From: Prorocentrum cordatum
Lineage: Eukaryota > Sar > Dinophyceae > Prorocentrales > Prorocentraceae
NCBI GenBank assembly: GCA_963575745.1
Contig: CAUYUJ010022504.1
Coordinates: 584,159-648,158 of the forward strand
DNA: 64,000 nucleotides
Reading direction: 5' to 3'
Positions within the stretch are counted from its first letter, which is position 1, and each line of letters starts with the position of its first letter. Shown piece by piece: positions 62,765 through 64,000 of the stretch. A model generated the notes under the pieces. It was not told where the DNA came from, made no database searches, and worked only from the letters and a program-made list of their open reading frames with translations. The translations under genes were made by a program, and so were the position numbers.

Positions 62765-64000
62765 GGCCGTGGCGGTGATAGACACCTTCCCGCCCGCAGC
62801 GGGCGGGCAGAGATCCAGATCGAGTCACTCGTCCTAATATCCGCCGATGTTGTTTTTGAAGGCGCGGAGCCAGAGGTCCCGATCCCGTTTGTTCGCCCCA
62901 TATCCGTTGTTGAACATCCCAGGGCTCGAAACACATCCTCGAGGGCCGAAATCTATGAAAAATCCCCGGTTCAAAAAATCCTGTCGTCGGTTTTCGGATT
63001 CTGACTCGGCCCTCTGGCGGCCCTTCAGGGCGCTCTGGGCACCCCGGAACGCTCTCGACGAGGCGCAGCCGCTGAGAAGCGCCCGCAGGCTGGAAAACGT
63101 CCGAGAACCCACGAATGCATACGAACACGTTGAAAAATCAGCTCGTGGGAAATCTGGGTCGAGGAGTCCTCGAGATCACAGGACGCGGCCCCGAGGTGGC
63201 AGATGCGGGCATCCTTGCTCTGGCGGTGGAGCCGTTGGCCTTGGCCCCAACGCTGGGCCCTGGCACCGGCCCTGGCGCGCGGGACTGGCTCGCTCGAGCT
63301 GGCATGAAGCCGGCCCTGGCCTCCCGCCCGGGCGTTCGTCGTCGTCTGCCTGCTTCTCCCCTCCTCGTCCCCTTCCGCCGGACAGAACAGCCTGCCTGGG
63401 ACCAGGCATGTAGGGCTTCCGCAGGAGGGCCTGTAGAGACGCGGCGGCCCGACGTTCTCGCCCAGGATGAACGTCATGAAACAAATCACGACGTCGGGGG
63501 TCAGGGGAGCACCCGCCCGCTGCTACTGCCAACCAGACGCCGTGCGTGCAAACGTAGACCACGCGTGCGGTTCTACTCGCACGTGCGTGCTCCCGTGTAT
63601 TGGACCCGCGGACTTGACACATTGGGAGCGGCCCATCGTTCCCCATGTGCTCTTCGTCATTCGTGCACTCCTCGCACTTTTGGCCAAGTGTCGTCGACAT
63701 TCAATGTGACGTTGCAGAGGCCGTGTCGTCGACATTCAGTGGGACGTTGCACAGGCCGTCAAGGCGCCTTACCGGCGTTTCTGCCCCGGACAAGAGGTGC
63801 CTTACCAGAGTGGGTACGTATGCTCAGTCCGGGGGGGTGGGCACAGTATCGATGAAAATGTTTGCAAGTTGCTGGCAAACAAGACCGTGCCTCGCCAATC
63901 ATCAGAGTTCGCTGCCAAATGGCATGAGCGTGCAAGCCATCCGTCCTGTTCCCCCTCCTGCCGCTCAGACTCGTCGTTCCTTCTCTCCTCCTCCCCCGCG
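62765..64000. other. No gene recognised
   Basis: Mixed sequence with open frames on both strands that overlap and show no domain. A 35-bp direct duplication (GTCGTCGACATTCA, GACGTTGCA, AGGCCGT) lies at 63690-63759. Confidence 0.4.

Overview
The window looks like nuclear DNA of a dinoflagellate, but I cannot name the species. The grounds are a Copia-type polyprotein fused to a cytosine-methyltransferase-like N-terminus, a decayed LINE, GC-rich exon-like reading frames whose protein families I associate only with dinoflagellates, and a very large load of satellites, triplet repeats and homopolymers. No prokaryotic features, rRNA, CRISPR array or confident tRNA was seen. A 100-base run of N at 34990-35089 marks a scaffold gap.

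Layout. 1-4383 (+) is a 5'-truncated but uninterrupted Copia pol frame: methyltransferase-like domain, integrase, reverse transcriptase and RNase H. 4.4-14 kb is repeat-dominated. It holds two unrelated arrays with a 90-bp period (6.8-7.0 kb and 9.55-10.45 kb), a dimeric ~725-bp array built on AACCAGCC (10.8-12.5 kb) and a frameshifted coding remnant (7.0-8.2 kb). From 44.2 down to 14.4 kb, every convincing exon lies on the minus strand: a large protein with frame breaks at 44.2-39.6 kb, an exon at 38.4 kb, helical-protein exons at 34.9-33.1 kb, an acidic repeat protein at 24.1 kb, a Cys-cluster protein at 21.9-20.4 kb, a Pro-rich exon at 19.4-18.9 kb and a helical protein at 16.3-14.4 kb. They may be several genes, or exons of one or two long genes whose introns hold the repeats. 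Their function is unknown. Between them are copies of a dispersed 'CCAAGATGGCC' repeat, triplet-repeat tracts, a ~1.9-kb duplicated segment (30.67-32.57 and 35.09-37.0 kb) and a second copy of the 90-bp-array element (38.5-39.4 kb).

45.3-51.4 kb (-) is one decayed LINE: ORF1-like region, AP-type endonuclease, reverse transcriptase and C-terminal region, broken by many frameshifts. 51.4-55 kb is a mosaic of repeated modules, including a 14-bp ATTGCACAACATAT minisatellite and a large GTC triplet tract. 56.1-56.45 kb has degenerate telomere-like CCCTAACA repeats. 56.7-60.66 kb is a ~100-bp satellite in two subfamilies, the first with a seven-monomer higher-order repeat of ~698 bp. 60.7-61.4 kb is CA-rich, followed by a strong imperfect hairpin (61728-61817), a possible mitochondrial-carrier exon (62.1-62.2 kb, -) and long GGA tracts.

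Exon limits are estimates. Many frame changes could be either real decay or unrecognised introns, and no transcript evidence is available. The tandem-repeat regions carry many long stop-free frames on both strands that I treat as by-products.
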